A stretch of DNA of 64,000 nucleotides from Telopea speciosissima (Eukaryota > Streptophyta > Magnoliopsida > Proteales > Proteaceae). A model generated the notes under the pieces. That model was given only the letters and a program-made list of their open reading frames with translations. It was not told where the DNA came from and searched no databases. Shown in pieces: positions 49,101 to 57,754 of this stretch. Location: positions 12,537,563 through 12,601,562 of the forward strand of contig NC_057922.1 of assembly GCF_018873765.1 (NCBI RefSeq). The letters run 5' to 3'. Made by a program: the position numbers and the translations under genes. Position 1 is the first letter of the stretch. Every line of letters starts with the position of its first letter.

Positions 49101-52100
49101 GGGGAGAATGGATTTCTGTGGAAGAAGGATTAACGGATGCGGTTTTCGGTGCTTTTTTTTTTTGGGTCTCTGTTACAGCGAGGAAGAGGGGGGTTGTTGC
49201 GGTTTATGGGAAGGAGATGATGGGATGCTGGTATGACGGGCTGAACAACAGTGTATAGAAAAGAATACTGGGAAGAAGAGAGATTGATAGAGAAGGAGGT
49301 GGGATCTTTCGGCTTTGATACCAGATAATGGGGGACAGAATAGGAGAGGGGAAATCTGAGAGAAATCAGGGGGGGGGGGAAGAAGCCGTGAGAAGAAGAA
49401 AGGGGGGGGGGGTGCACATGCACAAACTCACTTTTCTTTTAAATCATTCTTGCATAATCTCAATACGTTGGTTACACATCTATTTATAAAACCCAAAAAA
49501 AAAAAATAAATAAGACTCCTAATTACTTACAAAAACCAGGCTAACTAACATAGAAACCCAATAAAACTCAAATTGGAAATTCCCCTATGTGTCTAATAAT
49601 TACCTTAAAATAAAAGATTACATAATACCTTCCCAAATTAAAAAAAAAAAAAACTTCCTAAAATGCTTAAATTCTAAATTTCCTATTGAATCCAAAGCAA
49701 TCTGATTGAATCTGGTTCGCCTCGGTCGAGATTGCCACAAGGGTCAACCTAGTTCAGCAATTGTCCTGCATCAAGATCTCCAAAGCTCTAACTTAGTGTT
49801 AATTCCTGCTTTAGTCCCGTCCACCAAAAGGGACCTCGTCTTAGATGCTCTTGATTAGGTCGTCCATGATAAGCACAAATAGGTAAGGGTTTAAGGCTGA
49901 TCCCTAATGTAGCCCAATCATAATTGAGAATTCCTTACCTTGACCTCCCACAAATCTCATATTAGTCACCACTCCCTCATATATATACTAAATTACATCC
50001 ACATAAATACTCGACACCTCTCTCTTCACTAGGACATTCGGGATTATATCTCTAGGAACTCAATCATAATCTTTTTCCAAGTCAATAAAGACCATATGAA
50101 GATCCATCTTGCTATCTCTATAACTTTCCATGAGCCTCCTCAGTAAGTAGATAGCTTCTGTCATGGATCTACTTGGCATAAAGCCAAATTGGTTCAGTGA
50201 GATATGAGTTTCTCTTCTCAACCAGGCTTCAATAACCTTCTCCCAAAGTTTCATAGTGTGACTCATTAACTTTATGCTTCTATAGTTATCGCAACTTTGG
50301 ATATCACCTTTATTTTAGTAGACCGAGACTACAATGCTTCTCCTCCATTCATCTGGCATCTTCTTGTGTTCACAATCCTGTAAAATAGTTTTGTTAACCA
50401 ATAAACCCCACAATCTCCTAGGGTTTTCCAAACTTCTTTTGGCATCTCATCTAGGCCTGGTGTCTTACCTGCTTTCATCTTTCTTAAGACTTCTTTAACT
50501 CCTGCCACAGTAAACTTTTGTACAAATTTATGGCTTGTGGTGCCTTGTTGAATAATATAGTCATCTGACTCGTTTCTACTCGACCTATCTCCATTTAGTA
50601 GTTCACAAATATACTCATCCCATCTCTTTACAATGTCCTCATCCCTTACCAACATTCTTCCCTCATTACTCTTCATACACCTCACCTAATCGAAATTTCT
50701 TCCATATTATCCTTCATTCCATATTAGCTCTATAAAGTTGGATGAGAGCAATTATTTGATGTGGTCTCAATCTTGTTTCCTATCTATTGATTCCCGCGGG
50801 TATGTCGGGTACCTTATAGGTGAAACCGAGAAGCCTACTACTGCTGGTTTGTCTCAGACACAATGGAGTTCTGATAACTCGCTGGTTATGTCATTCCTCA
50901 TCAACTCTATGCAACCTAATATTGCACGGGGTTACCTCTTGCTGGATATTGCTGCAAAGATGTGGAAAGCTGCCAAAGAGACATTCTCAGGTTGGGAATT
51001 ATTTAGAGTTACGTGGTCTGTGGAAAGAGTTGGATTTATATGAGGACTTTCAAGCTACTTGTTCTATAGATGCCGCCAATTTCAAGAAGCATGAAGATAA
51101 GCTCTGGGTATATGATTTTTTGGCTGGTATTAATATTGAGTATGATTAGATCCGTGCCAGGTACTTAGCCATGATCCCTTCCCGCCTCTGGAGCAATCCT
51201 ATTCTCTGGTTCAGTTAGAGGACAGTCGTCATACCACGATATTGCAGACCATCTCACAAGTGCGTTTGGCCCTATACTTTGGGCCTGGTTCTCAGCCTCA
51301 AGGTGGTTTTACACGCTCTAGTGATCATTCCACTTTTGAAAGAGAACCTGTCAAGTGCATTGTGGTAAAGAGCGACATACAAAGCAAAATTGCTGGAAAC
51401 TTCATGGACGACCAACTACTTCACGTGGTTGAGGTCTTGGTCGGTCCAATCAGGCTCATGCTTACCACACTGAGACATCTAACTCTGCAACCATGGGTTC
51501 CTCTCTCTCACAGGATGAGCTTCTGACTCTCAGGTGTTTGCTGACCAAGTTGGAGCCTTCATCACTATCTCCACCATTCTCTACATCTGCCCCAATCACT
51601 TCTGATTCCTACTTTGCTCATTTAGGTACTCCACTTGGTGGTCATTGTGCCTCGCTCATATCTTGTCCTTGGATAATTGACTTGGGCACTATTGACATTC
51701 TTCCAATGGTATGAATGGTTGATTAAGGCCAAGAAGATTTTATTTACTAAAGCCAAATTGAAGCGTATGGCTCATTTCGGTGGATCAAGCACCAACAACA
51801 AAATTAGACTTGAGGTATCGGATTGGTAAACACTTGAGCTGAAATGCAAGAGATCATGAACCGACAGCGATTTTTGCCTACCGACTACAAGCATTACATG
51901 CACCTAACTAAGACAGGACATGACTGTTGATGAGTATGTGGCCAGATTTTATTGCTTAGCCACTCAATCTGATTTTGAGTGGGATGAAGAGGTATTGGTG
52001 GCATAGATTCGCAATGATTTGCATCCTTAGATCAGTGCCGCACTAGTGTCCAATCGACGGCCTACAATGGAGGACATAGTACAAGTGGCGTATCAGGTAG

Positions 52101-54324
52101 AAGAAAGTCTGAAGCAGCCATATCCTCGGAAGAATTTTACAGATACTTTCTCTAAGGTGATAGTTCCAGTCAGTAACAGTCATCAACCCAAGGAAAGTTG
52201 TTCAAAAAACCACAAGTTGGTGGTTCATCTATGGCATCTCCTAGGCCTAACCACCCTTACTCTCCATCTCAAGGTCGTGATTCCGACAAACCTCCTGTGA
52301 TGCCAAAGGTTGCCATTCAGTACTTCACGTGCAAAGGGTACGGGCATGTCTCTGCTCAATGTCCCAATAGTTTGATAGCTATATTAATAAGGATTCTTTT
52401 ATACCTCTTGCTCTGGGAAAATAATAAAATCTTGAGACAATTTGTTTGGAGGCAAAGCGTGAGCCTAGTAAAGTCAACGATAACGAAAGTGATGGGGAGC
52501 GACAACCTTGTTATGTTCTTCGTCTTATTTGACCACTCACAAGGTTTCAGAAGAGGGAGATTGGCGGCGTAGCAGTATTTCCAAACCCGAGTGAAGTGCA
52601 AGGACCAACTATGTAACATGTGATTGATGGAGGCAGTTGCACTATTGTCGATAGGTAAAGCCATGTGGAAGATGATGTGATAGTTCTAGGTGTTTGATAG
52701 GTAAAGCCCCTATAGATTAACCGCATGTCAAATTAGGTGTCAAACTCAGCTAAATGGCTCACCTGGTATTGGTCTTCTTCTCCTTGTAAATTTCAACAGT
52801 AATAATCTATTTAGCTCTTCTTTTTGACATTTTAGCCACTTTTTGATCCTCCTCTTTTAAGATATGTAGTAAAACTTGGATTGGGCTGAAATTTTAAAGG
52901 TGGATAGGTAGGTGGGACCTACCAACAAGGGATACGTTGCTAAACCTATTGTGCCCACTGCACTACTGCCTCTCCCTACCCCCCAACTCCCACAACCCCC
53001 CCCCACCCAAAAAAAAAGAGGTCTTATATTCATAAGTCATTTACTCTAGCAACTTCATTACAGTCCAAATACCATAGTTCATTACAATTACCATGGCGAC
53101 ATATAGTCTCTAGAAGTACTGCAGCCTTTATAGTCTCTAGAAGTACTGCAAATGGGGTGTTATATGGATGTTATCTCAGCAGTCTATAGAAGCACTGCAA
53201 TGGAGTTAACAACCCCTTCTTTTGATCAGTATTATCCCTTAACGCCATATATCATACTATAATATAGACCATCTATTTTATAACTTTTCTTAGAGAAGCC
53301 AAAGACACTTCTTACTTTTTGACCACAGAATCTGGATACCTCTTTGTCTGGTAAACTCTTCCTCTTATAACTTTTTATTTTATATTTATAACTTTTCTTA
53401 GTTTATCGTTGATCCTTCATTTCACTAGAATTAAGTTGTGAAAAAAATAAAGGTAAAATAAACAATGAATAAGGCACCTTTTAACAGAAATTTACTCATT
53501 TTCCATTTAAAATAAATCAAAGAAAAAAAGGGGAGAGAAAACCTTAAGCACCATGATGAGGATAGCACAGAGTGAACTTTAGCTTCTAGCATAACATCTT
53601 GCAAATAATAATAACAGTGGACAAAAGAGATAGAGGAACTCACCATAGACCGATTCAGAAGATAACCACGCCGAACCTTTGAAGAAACAATCAAGGGATG
53701 ATTATGGCCCTTTTCATGTTTTGAAATAATCCATTTCCCAGTTTTTTCTCTCCTTACATTGATCATTGCTTTGCAACCTTCCCTGGTGACTGCCTCCGGC
53801 TTCTTAACATTCCCCCTGCTAAAACCCTCTCTGTTACAAACAAATCGCCGTCCTATGATGGCACCATCAACCTTTGAACGGCTGTATGATCCAACACGGG
53901 TGATAAAGCCAATACGGTGAGCATAGTCATCATAGAAAGCCTTGGCAGCAACTTCTGATTCAAACTGCATACCCTCATATGGTTCTAGATCTCCATCTCC
54001 ATTGTATGTACTTAACCCCGTTCCTTCAGGATGCTCCAAAACATCTCCTTCCTCACCTACATGTGGCTCCACTTTATGAGAACTTTCTACTATTTCTCTA
54101 TTAGGAATAACATCCCTTCCCATTTCATCAAACCCCATTCCTTCAGGTTGCTCCAAACCTTCTCCTTCCTCACCGACATGAGTCTCCACTGTATGAGAAC
54201 TTACTACTATTTCTCTACTAGGATTAACATCCCTTCCCATTTCATCAGCAGCAGCAGCAACAGAGGCATTGTCCACTGCCAAAGCAACATCATGAGCTAT
54301 TATAGAGCAAAATCCATCTAACAT
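36304..54324 (-). CDS. Short FAR1-domain protein (FRS-related factor type) with a giant intron
   Basis: Two coding exons, 53644-54324 (227 codons) and 36304-36513 (69 codons plus TAG), join in phase 0 with donor ATG|GTGAGT and acceptor TATAG|GAAG, giving 296 aa. The first exon carries the FAR1 DNA-binding domain at about 115-213 ([48 protein letters not shown]), with zinc ligands C163, C184, H207 and H209. The second encodes the coiled coil that ends FRF proteins ([41 protein letters not shown]). FRF proteins keep only the DNA-binding part of the transposase-derived FHY3/FAR1 family and can compete for its sites in light signalling; nuclear. Residues 27-65 and 66-104 are a tandem duplication. 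The acidic N-terminus is otherwise unlike anything I know. The long intron is inferred from exon fit. Confidence 0.85.
40920..41370. repeat. Diverged tandem duplications in the intron
   Basis: CATACACTACCAACCTAGGG and the following about 140 bp occur at about 41083 and again at about 41238, a period near 155 bp. A second, overlapping duplication repeats AAAAATACTAATAAGCTCAT at about 40932 and 41041. Copies differ by point changes and small indels. Non-coding. They may be internal parts of a decayed LTR element. Confidence 0.7.
41769..41935 (-). mobile_element. Au-like SINE with long target-site duplication
   Basis: Read on the minus strand it starts with an A-box-like GGTGCAACGGTAAGGTTG and has a B box GGTCACGGGTTCGAGTC. 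It goes on through the Au-type body (CTCTCTGCAAAAGCAGGGG, GCGTACATTATGACCCC, GTGGGAGCCTTGTGC) and ends in a TATAAATAAATAAA-type tail. The flanks 41741-41768 and 41936-41962 are near-identical direct repeats of about 27 bp starting GGTAAGGGCGGTCTC, the target-site duplication. One mismatch and one indel suggest moderate age. A pol III-transcribed non-autonomous retroposon. Confidence 0.9.
41981..44639 (+). mobile_element. PIF/Harbinger element, internally deleted
   Basis: Perfect 17-bp terminal inverted repeats, GGTCGTGTTTGGTTGCG, open at 41981 and close at 44639. Both are flanked by TAA (41978-41980, 44640-44642), the 3-bp TSD of PIF/Harbinger. Three direct subterminal repeats lie near the right end at about 44410-44550, each carrying GGTAACCAAACAGTTTTTC or a close variant. 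The left third looks like a promoter and leader (C/T-rich 42440-42500, a possible intron ending ATGTAG before 43397) for the transposase remnant. Total 2659 bp. The catalytic DDE part is absent, so mobilisation would need another copy. Confidence 0.93.
43409..43735 (+). pseudogene. Broken Harbinger transposase, N-terminal part only
   Basis: The open part [20 protein letters not shown] (43409-43630) continues [30 protein letters not shown], matching the N-terminus of plant HARBI1/ALP1-like transposases. After TTNY the frame shifts. One frame gives [12 protein letters not shown] and the next [20 protein letters not shown], the helical DUF8040-type region that precedes the nuclease. The nuclease domain is missing altogether. 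At least two frameshifts and a stop make it a pseudogene. Confidence 0.85.
45095..45745 (+). mobile_element. L1-type LINE 3' end (RNase H domain and tail)
   Basis: Frames give [18 protein letters not shown], then [20 protein letters not shown], the RNase H signature DGxSxGNPGxAG followed by AEF/AEA-type helix and [10 protein letters not shown], ending in GRPRYSIS, the usual end of these LINE proteins. A frameshift after about 45395 separates the last part. The 3' tail runs to about 45745. No poly(A) or TSD was seen. 5'-truncated and inactive. Confidence 0.8.
45769..45867. repeat. Small MITE with CATAGTTGTCA termini
   Basis: The 99-bp unit starts CATAGTTGTCAGGGCG and ends CGCTGTGACAACTATG, an 11-bp perfect TIR with further pairing. 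The possible 8-bp flanks ATCCTGTC and ATCCAGCC match at 6 of 8. It is probably a hAT-like miniature element. Confidence 0.6.
45844..46018. repeat. Tandem duplication of about 85 bp
   Basis: TCGCCTAGAC(G/A)CTGTG and the following about 70 bp (including CCAGCCCTAACAACTCAAAC and AATATTTGATAATTAATAT) occur twice head to tail, starting at about 45843 and 45928. The first copy overlaps the end of the small MITE, so the duplication happened after its insertion. Confidence 0.85.
46080..46136. repeat. Microsatellite cluster (CT, AT, AC)
   Basis: Consecutive TC, AT and AC dinucleotide runs. Non-coding; the small frame read from it is an artefact of the repeats. Confidence 0.8.
47410..47869 (-). repeat. 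3' LTR of the nested retrotransposon
   Basis: A 460-bp copy matching 49327-49773 through shared landmarks such as AATCTCAATACGTTGGTTAC and GTCAACCCAGTTCAGCAATT. Most differences are in the G/A-rich part nearest the left end, where runs vary in length. Confidence 0.92.
47898..48530 (-). CDS. Chimeric ORF: PTB3-like RRM2 fragment plus unknown acidic tail
   Basis: A 210-codon frame inside the nested retrotransposon. Its first about 90 residues ([67 protein letters not shown]) follow the second RNA-recognition motif of plant polypyrimidine-tract-binding protein 3. Homology continues upstream of the ATG to about 48580 ([15 protein letters not shown]), but there a TGA replaces the expected arginine codon. 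In the RNP1 area the usual aromatic/glycine pattern is altered ([15 protein letters not shown]), so RNA binding is doubtful. The remaining about 120 residues are acidic and unrecognised, ending in [25 protein letters not shown]. No function is assigned. It may be an unexpressed capture. Confidence 0.75.
   Translation of the reverse strand: MKVLHQVFSPHGFVEKIKIFLQSTIVCQTFVQYQSLLSTVSARNILQGCNIYDYCCTLNIQFSCLSEVHLNYKRSTGFTNASVPSEQKDKKTMIEASPTESLPGDSIALTDDYTEDVSIKEIQVDKVEAPKDEPNGLTQVEEQIETGRDDRDELNGPINGPIAVVKPRNRIPIKIISFVDDHQEIVMADREMCRIIVPTKLLIVDAIEWC
49327..49773 (-). repeat. 5' LTR of the nested retrotransposon
   Basis: A 447-bp copy. On the element's own strand it is followed directly by the primer-binding site, which sets the element's orientation. 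Differences from the 3' LTR are mostly single bases and run-length changes. Confidence 0.92.
50728..51714 (+). mobile_element. Ty1-copia gag remnant
   Basis: Begins [21 protein letters not shown], the start of the copia-type gag (UBN2/DUF4219 region), and continues [21 protein letters not shown] and, after a frameshift, [20 protein letters not shown] and [11 protein letters not shown] decayed zinc-knuckle area (about 51350-51420) follows, then a protease start CPWIIDLGT at about 51663-51690 in place of the usual WIIDSGA. Frameshifts throughout; no LTR nearby. Confidence 0.85.
51840..52655 (+). mobile_element. Ty3-gypsy gag and protease-start remnant
   Basis: In shifting frames: [16 protein letters not shown], then [20 protein letters not shown] and RNDLHP (retrotransposon gag domain), then [20 protein letters not shown] at about 52040. 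A zinc knuckle with one Cys lost follows ([14 protein letters not shown], about 52320-52362), then [12 protein letters not shown] at about 52619-52654, the aspartic-protease start of this gypsy group. Stops and frameshifts make it non-functional. It abuts the copia remnant without a clear boundary. Confidence 0.8.
53100..53215. repeat. Short tandem repeats (TAGTCTCTAGAAGTACTGCA)
   Basis: The 20-mer occurs twice perfectly, near 53105 and 53130, and a third diverged copy (AGTCTATAGAAGCACTGCA) near 53181. Non-coding, inside the FAR1-gene intron near its donor end. Confidence 0.85.
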
Positions 54325-55060
54325 TCTCTCAATTAAAGCAAACTAATAAATTAAAACAACACCCTACTCCCTCCCCCACCCCAATAAAAAGACAACAACA
54401 ACTCTAATCCCTACTTCCAAAACCCCAAAAATCCAACAGAATAAAGAAAAAGAGACAAAGGCAATGCCCCAAAATAACAGTAAAACTTAGATACATTTAC
54501 TACAAGTTAAGACCGGTTCTCAGACTGGGCAATATGAACTTGTTAAAGGTATTTTGTCAAGAGTACATAATTGTCACATTTCCAAAAACAATTCTCATCA
54601 AGGAAAAAAACCCACAAAAGATAAACCCTCAAATTTATGTTTTCTACTTTTCTTTAAACTTTTCCCTGAAAGCATTCGTCTACAACTTCCTAAAGCAAAT
54701 CAATACATATTAGAAAAAAATTGTGGGGGAAAAAGAAATCTATGTATTCGAAGGAATTCGATAAATGGAAACTACGACAATAAATTGTATGGATCATAGT
54801 TGGTAACTCCAAACATGCACCTGGGCCTGATTCCGGCATTGTTTTAACAAAAATTGAACAGATGAAGAACAGCAAGCAAGGTAATATTGCACAGTTGAGT
54901 TTTATTACATCCAACAATATACAGTAAAATGAGAAATAACGAAACTTACTCTTAAGAAAGGGACAATGACTCGAGAGTGAGAGGGAGAGAAAGTGGATCT
55001 CTCTGTATAGGGTTTGTTTGGGAGAGAGAAAAGGAGAGAGAAAAGCCTTGAGAGTAAAGG
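54325..55060 (-). promoter_or_regulatory. 5' leader and leader intron of the FAR1-domain gene
   Basis: On the minus strand a CT-rich leader (about 55060-54950) ends in a good donor AAGA|GTAAGTTTCG. The acceptor TTTATTAG lies at 54343-54344, 19 nt before the start codon, giving a leader intron of 607 bp (54343-54949). The leader exon limits are inferred from sequence bias and splice signals. A long Ser/Leu/Phe frame here is a pyrimidine-bias artefact. Confidence 0.5.
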
Positions 55061-55239
55061 AGAATAATATAGAGATGCAATAACCTTTCAGTCCTTGCTT
55101 TATTATTGGGTGACTGTGTGGCACCTATCGAACGGGAGAAGCATTTTCACCGTCAATTTGGTATCTAGTGAGACTTATTCAATATACCGTATCAAGCTTG
55201 ATTCTTACCAAACAATCTGACTTCTTAAATAAATGTTGT

Positions 55240-55370
55240 ATGGTTTAAAAAAACAAAGGGAAAGACCAACTCTTCACATAAGAGGTCATGAGTTGAAACC
55301 CCCCTGAGGCCTATCCCCATCCCCTATACCCCCTATCTAATTCCCCAAAAAAAAAATAAATAAATAAAAC
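55240..55370 (+). repeat. SINE-like repeat, candidate
   Basis: GGTCATGAGTTGAAACCCC resembles a pol III B box and lies after an A-box-like stretch. The body is C-rich (CCTATCCCCATCCCCTATACC) and ends in AAAAAAAAAATAAATAAATAAA. The layout is that of a tRNA-derived SINE, but no TSD was found. Confidence 0.4.
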
Positions 55371-55639
55371 AGAGCGTAAGGGTCATGCATACACGTGTCA
55401 TTTTTACATCAGTCTTTCATAACTCAGTGAGTCAACCTATATATTTTTTTGATAAAAGCATTTTATAATCAAAGGAACAATGTTCTAGAAAAGTCAGCAT
55501 ACAACTAAAGAATGATGATACAAGAAGGAAGAGAATCCTGCCATAAACAATTAGCTTGATAAGAGGCTCCTAAGAAAGCCAAGCAGTTTGCTGCAACATT
55601 TGCTTCTCTAAGGGAATGGGACAAAATGATCTCGTCAAA

Positions 55640-56560
55640 AGAGAGAAAGGAATCTACAATCGTTGATGATAGAGTTGATTCTCCACGGGATAACTTGAGA
55701 AGAGCCCTTGAGGATGTGCACCACTAGAAGATTATCACTTTCAATAACCAGCTTCGGAATTCTTAGTGAGATGGTTGATTTCATAGCACAGCATATTGCT
55801 AAGGCCTCCGCAACTAGTACATAATTCGTTCCAATACCACGAGAGTAACCATAGATGAAGAAAGCATTTGGAGATCTACAGAGCCTGCCAATAATTGCTG
55901 GACCTGGATTTCCCCTGCTTGGTCCATCAACATTAAATTTGAAGAACGGGTAAATTGGAGCGATCCATCTGACCAATCTAGTTCTTCTTTGATTGATGCC
56001 CTGAAAGTTCTGCATTTGGTCCTTAACATTTGAAGAACGGGTAAATTGGAGCGATCCATCTGACCAATCTAGTTCTTCTTTGATTGATGCCCTGAAAGTT
56101 CTGCATTTGGTCCTTAGCATTAACCATAACTCTGAGAATGATTTCCTTGAGATTAAATTGGACTGCCTGAAGATGAGATCCCAATATCCATTCCATATGT
56201 GCATTTGGTCCTTAGCATTAACCATACCTCAATCTAGTTGTACTTGTTGTGGTGTTTAGAGATCTTCATTGCATAAATAATCCCTGATCTAATATCTTGG
56301 TTTATGAAGAAATTGATCAAGCCCACTTGTTGCCAAATACGTAATCTTAACTGTTGGACACTCAAAAAAAAAGATGAGAAGGAGACTGGGGATGGAGGTG
56401 GCAGATGAAGCAAATAGGATTTAACTTATGGCCTCTCAAATTAATAAGATCAGGCACAAAGAGCTTTTTGTGGAGGATTTTCCAAATGAAATGTTGGATT
56501 TTCAGGATTGAACTGTAGGTAGGTGCCAAATTTTGAGCCATGGGAAGTTCAGAGTATTGG
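55640..56560 (-). mobile_element. L1-type LINE fragment with internal tandem duplication
   Basis: Minus-strand reading gives a zinc-binding region at about 56520-56330 (IQHFIWKILHKKLFVPDL, then CHLHPQSPSHLFFECP) and further on an RNase H domain at about 55940-55640 (FFKFNVDGPSRGNPGPAIIG, AEALAICCAMK, LVIESDNLLVVHIL). Between them a segment of about 90 bp is present twice. Stops and a frameshift lie at the duplication. No poly(A) or TSD was identified. Inactive. Confidence 0.8.
55941..56121. repeat. 89-90-bp tandem duplication inside the LINE
   Basis: GAAGAACGGGTAAATTGGAG starts one copy near 55943 and another near 56033. Each runs through AGTTCTTCTTTGATTGATGC to GGTCCTTA(A/G)CAT. A third partial copy of the end (GCATTTGGTCCTTAGCATTA) lies near 56201. 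Copies are almost identical, so the event is recent compared with the LINE itself. Confidence 0.9.
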
Positions 56561-56980
56561 AAACACCATTATTGGAAATGTTATAAGCCGAGGCTAGGTA
56601 AGGGAATATGGGTGACTCAACCTAGACACACGGGTTCTAAGTCCCTCTAACTTTAAGGTACCCTTCACCCATCCATGTAATGGAGGAGGAATAAGCATTT
56701 GCTCATTGCCAATGGATCTACTTTTTGAAATCAGCTTGAAAATTTTCAAGAAGTCAGAATTTCTAAAAAAATCTTTTGAGGTAAAAGATCCCACGACGCC
56801 AGTGTCCAAGTTCAAAATTGCATGCCCCCACCCAAAACATTGTGGCACTTCCTTTATAAAAAGTCCTAATTAAATATACCTTATTTGATATAATTTCCTC
56901 TCTACCCCCTCCTTCACCCGAATTTGCATATGAGCATCAGAGGGAACCCTTGTTACATTAAGGAAAATAATGTTGCTTAT

Positions 56981-57754
56981 AAGGGTGTCAAACGGTCAGT
57001 TTGGCCCGGTTTCGGTCTACGAATGAGTGAAACCAAAACGAAACCATTAAAGAACTTCGGTTTTGGTTTATTTTAGTTTTTCAATATCGGGTTGATATCG
57101 GTCTAGATCGGTTTATTTTCAAGTTTGAACCACAATGAAATATTACATTCATAACTTACAATAAGGAATGATACGGCGAAAACAATTTAAATCATCTTTC
57201 CAAGTCAAACAAGTAAACAACAAGGAATAGGAAAATTGATTTGATGTGTTCATGTTATAATTTGAACAAAGGGAAATAAATTGTAAAAGAAAGATAACTA
57301 ATATTGAAAATCGAAATCAATGGCTAACTAATCAGTGAAGATAATTAATATTGAAATCATAAAATGATTCCTACTGTCAAATCATTAATTTAAATGTCTA
57401 ACTAATCTTGTATAGTGAAGCAAGGAAGTTAATGGAAGCATTGCCACAAATCAATTTCTCTATTCATAGCCCCATACTAATTTATAATAACAATTCCCTT
57501 TACAAATTCACTAATATTGAAATCAATGGATAATCAATTCACTTATTCATAACCCCACACTCAATATTTTTTTATCAGTTTCATTTGGTTCCGTTCTGAT
57601 CTAGATATCGATTGGTTCGGTGCAGTTTAGATTTCAATCGATTCCATCATACCCCAGGCCAAAACCAATCTGATAAGGATCAATTTGGTTTGGGCCAGGT
57701 TATTTTGGTCAGTTTAGATTGGGTTTATCGGTTTGGGTTAGGTTTCGACACTCT
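56981..57754. repeat. GGGTGTCAA-family repeat, copy 4
   Basis: Left end AAGGGTGTCAAACGGTCAG and right end GGTTTCGACACTCTAG form inverted termini around about 770 bp with CGGTTTCGGT and GGTTTTGGTTT-type runs near both ends and an AT-rich core. Non-coding. Similar in size to the copy at 13373-14092. Confidence 0.6.

Larger units (their letters stand above)
47410..49773 (-). mobile_element. Non-autonomous LTR retrotransposon carrying a PTB-like gene fragment
   Basis: Two direct repeats, 47410-47869 and 49327-49773, flank 1457 bp. Read on the minus strand each starts TGATGCAGGACAATTGC and ends CCCCCATT or just before. Next to the upstream LTR is TGGTATCAAAGCC (49323-49311), one mismatch from the initiator-Met-tRNA primer site; before the downstream LTR a short GGGTGAG could be the polypurine tract. 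AGATCT at 47404-47409 and 49774-49779 is the target duplication: removing the element and one copy restores LINE coding across ELWRS-TLETR. No gag, protease, integrase or reverse transcriptase is visible, so it depends on another element. The only sizeable frame is the PTB-like chimera. LTRs look about 90-95% identical by eye. Confidence 0.9.
46400..50715 (-). mobile_element. RTE-clade LINE, split by a nested LTR element
   Basis: On the minus strand, in order: an upstream segment at 50685-50329 ([35 protein letters not shown]); a reverse transcriptase core at 50266-50060 ([33 protein letters not shown]); then [11 protein letters not shown] at about 49890. After the nested insertion come [19 protein letters not shown] (about 47408-47340), [22 protein letters not shown] (about 47190) and the C-terminal RMLR...LRW region down to about 46750, with a tail to about 46400. 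The FADD catalytic box expected before VLVDGTKAG seems lost in a small deletion near 49835, and several stops and frameshifts are present. Dead copy. Confidence 0.88.
36514..53643 (-). other. 17.1-kb transposon-filled intron of the FAR1-domain gene
   Basis: The intron runs from GTGAGT at 53643 to TATAG at 36514. Inside, in window order: non-descript DNA 36514-41072 (including a G-run at 37923-37935 and T/C-rich LTR-like sequence at about 39700-40660 that I could not classify), tandem repeats, an Au-like SINE, a PIF/Harbinger element, an L1 remnant, a MITE, an RTE LINE split by an LTR element, and copia and gypsy gag remnants. Small open frames such as 37048-37431 and 39695-39997 have no recognisable domain. 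Confidence 0.8.

Noticed and set aside
53310-53360. Nearby alternative terminal exon (reading [11 protein letters not shown]) for the FAR1 gene
   Set aside because: It has an AG and an open frame but no family similarity, whereas the distant exon encodes the expected coiled coil.
53431-53643. Continuation of the FAR1 frame past 53644 to a stop
   Set aside because: The extra residues are hydrophobic and unlike the family; a strong GTGAGT donor precedes them and the proper C-terminal exon is found at 36304-36513.
56594-56848. 84-codon minus-strand frame next to the LINE
   Set aside because: It has no LINE or host motif and may be chance open sequence.
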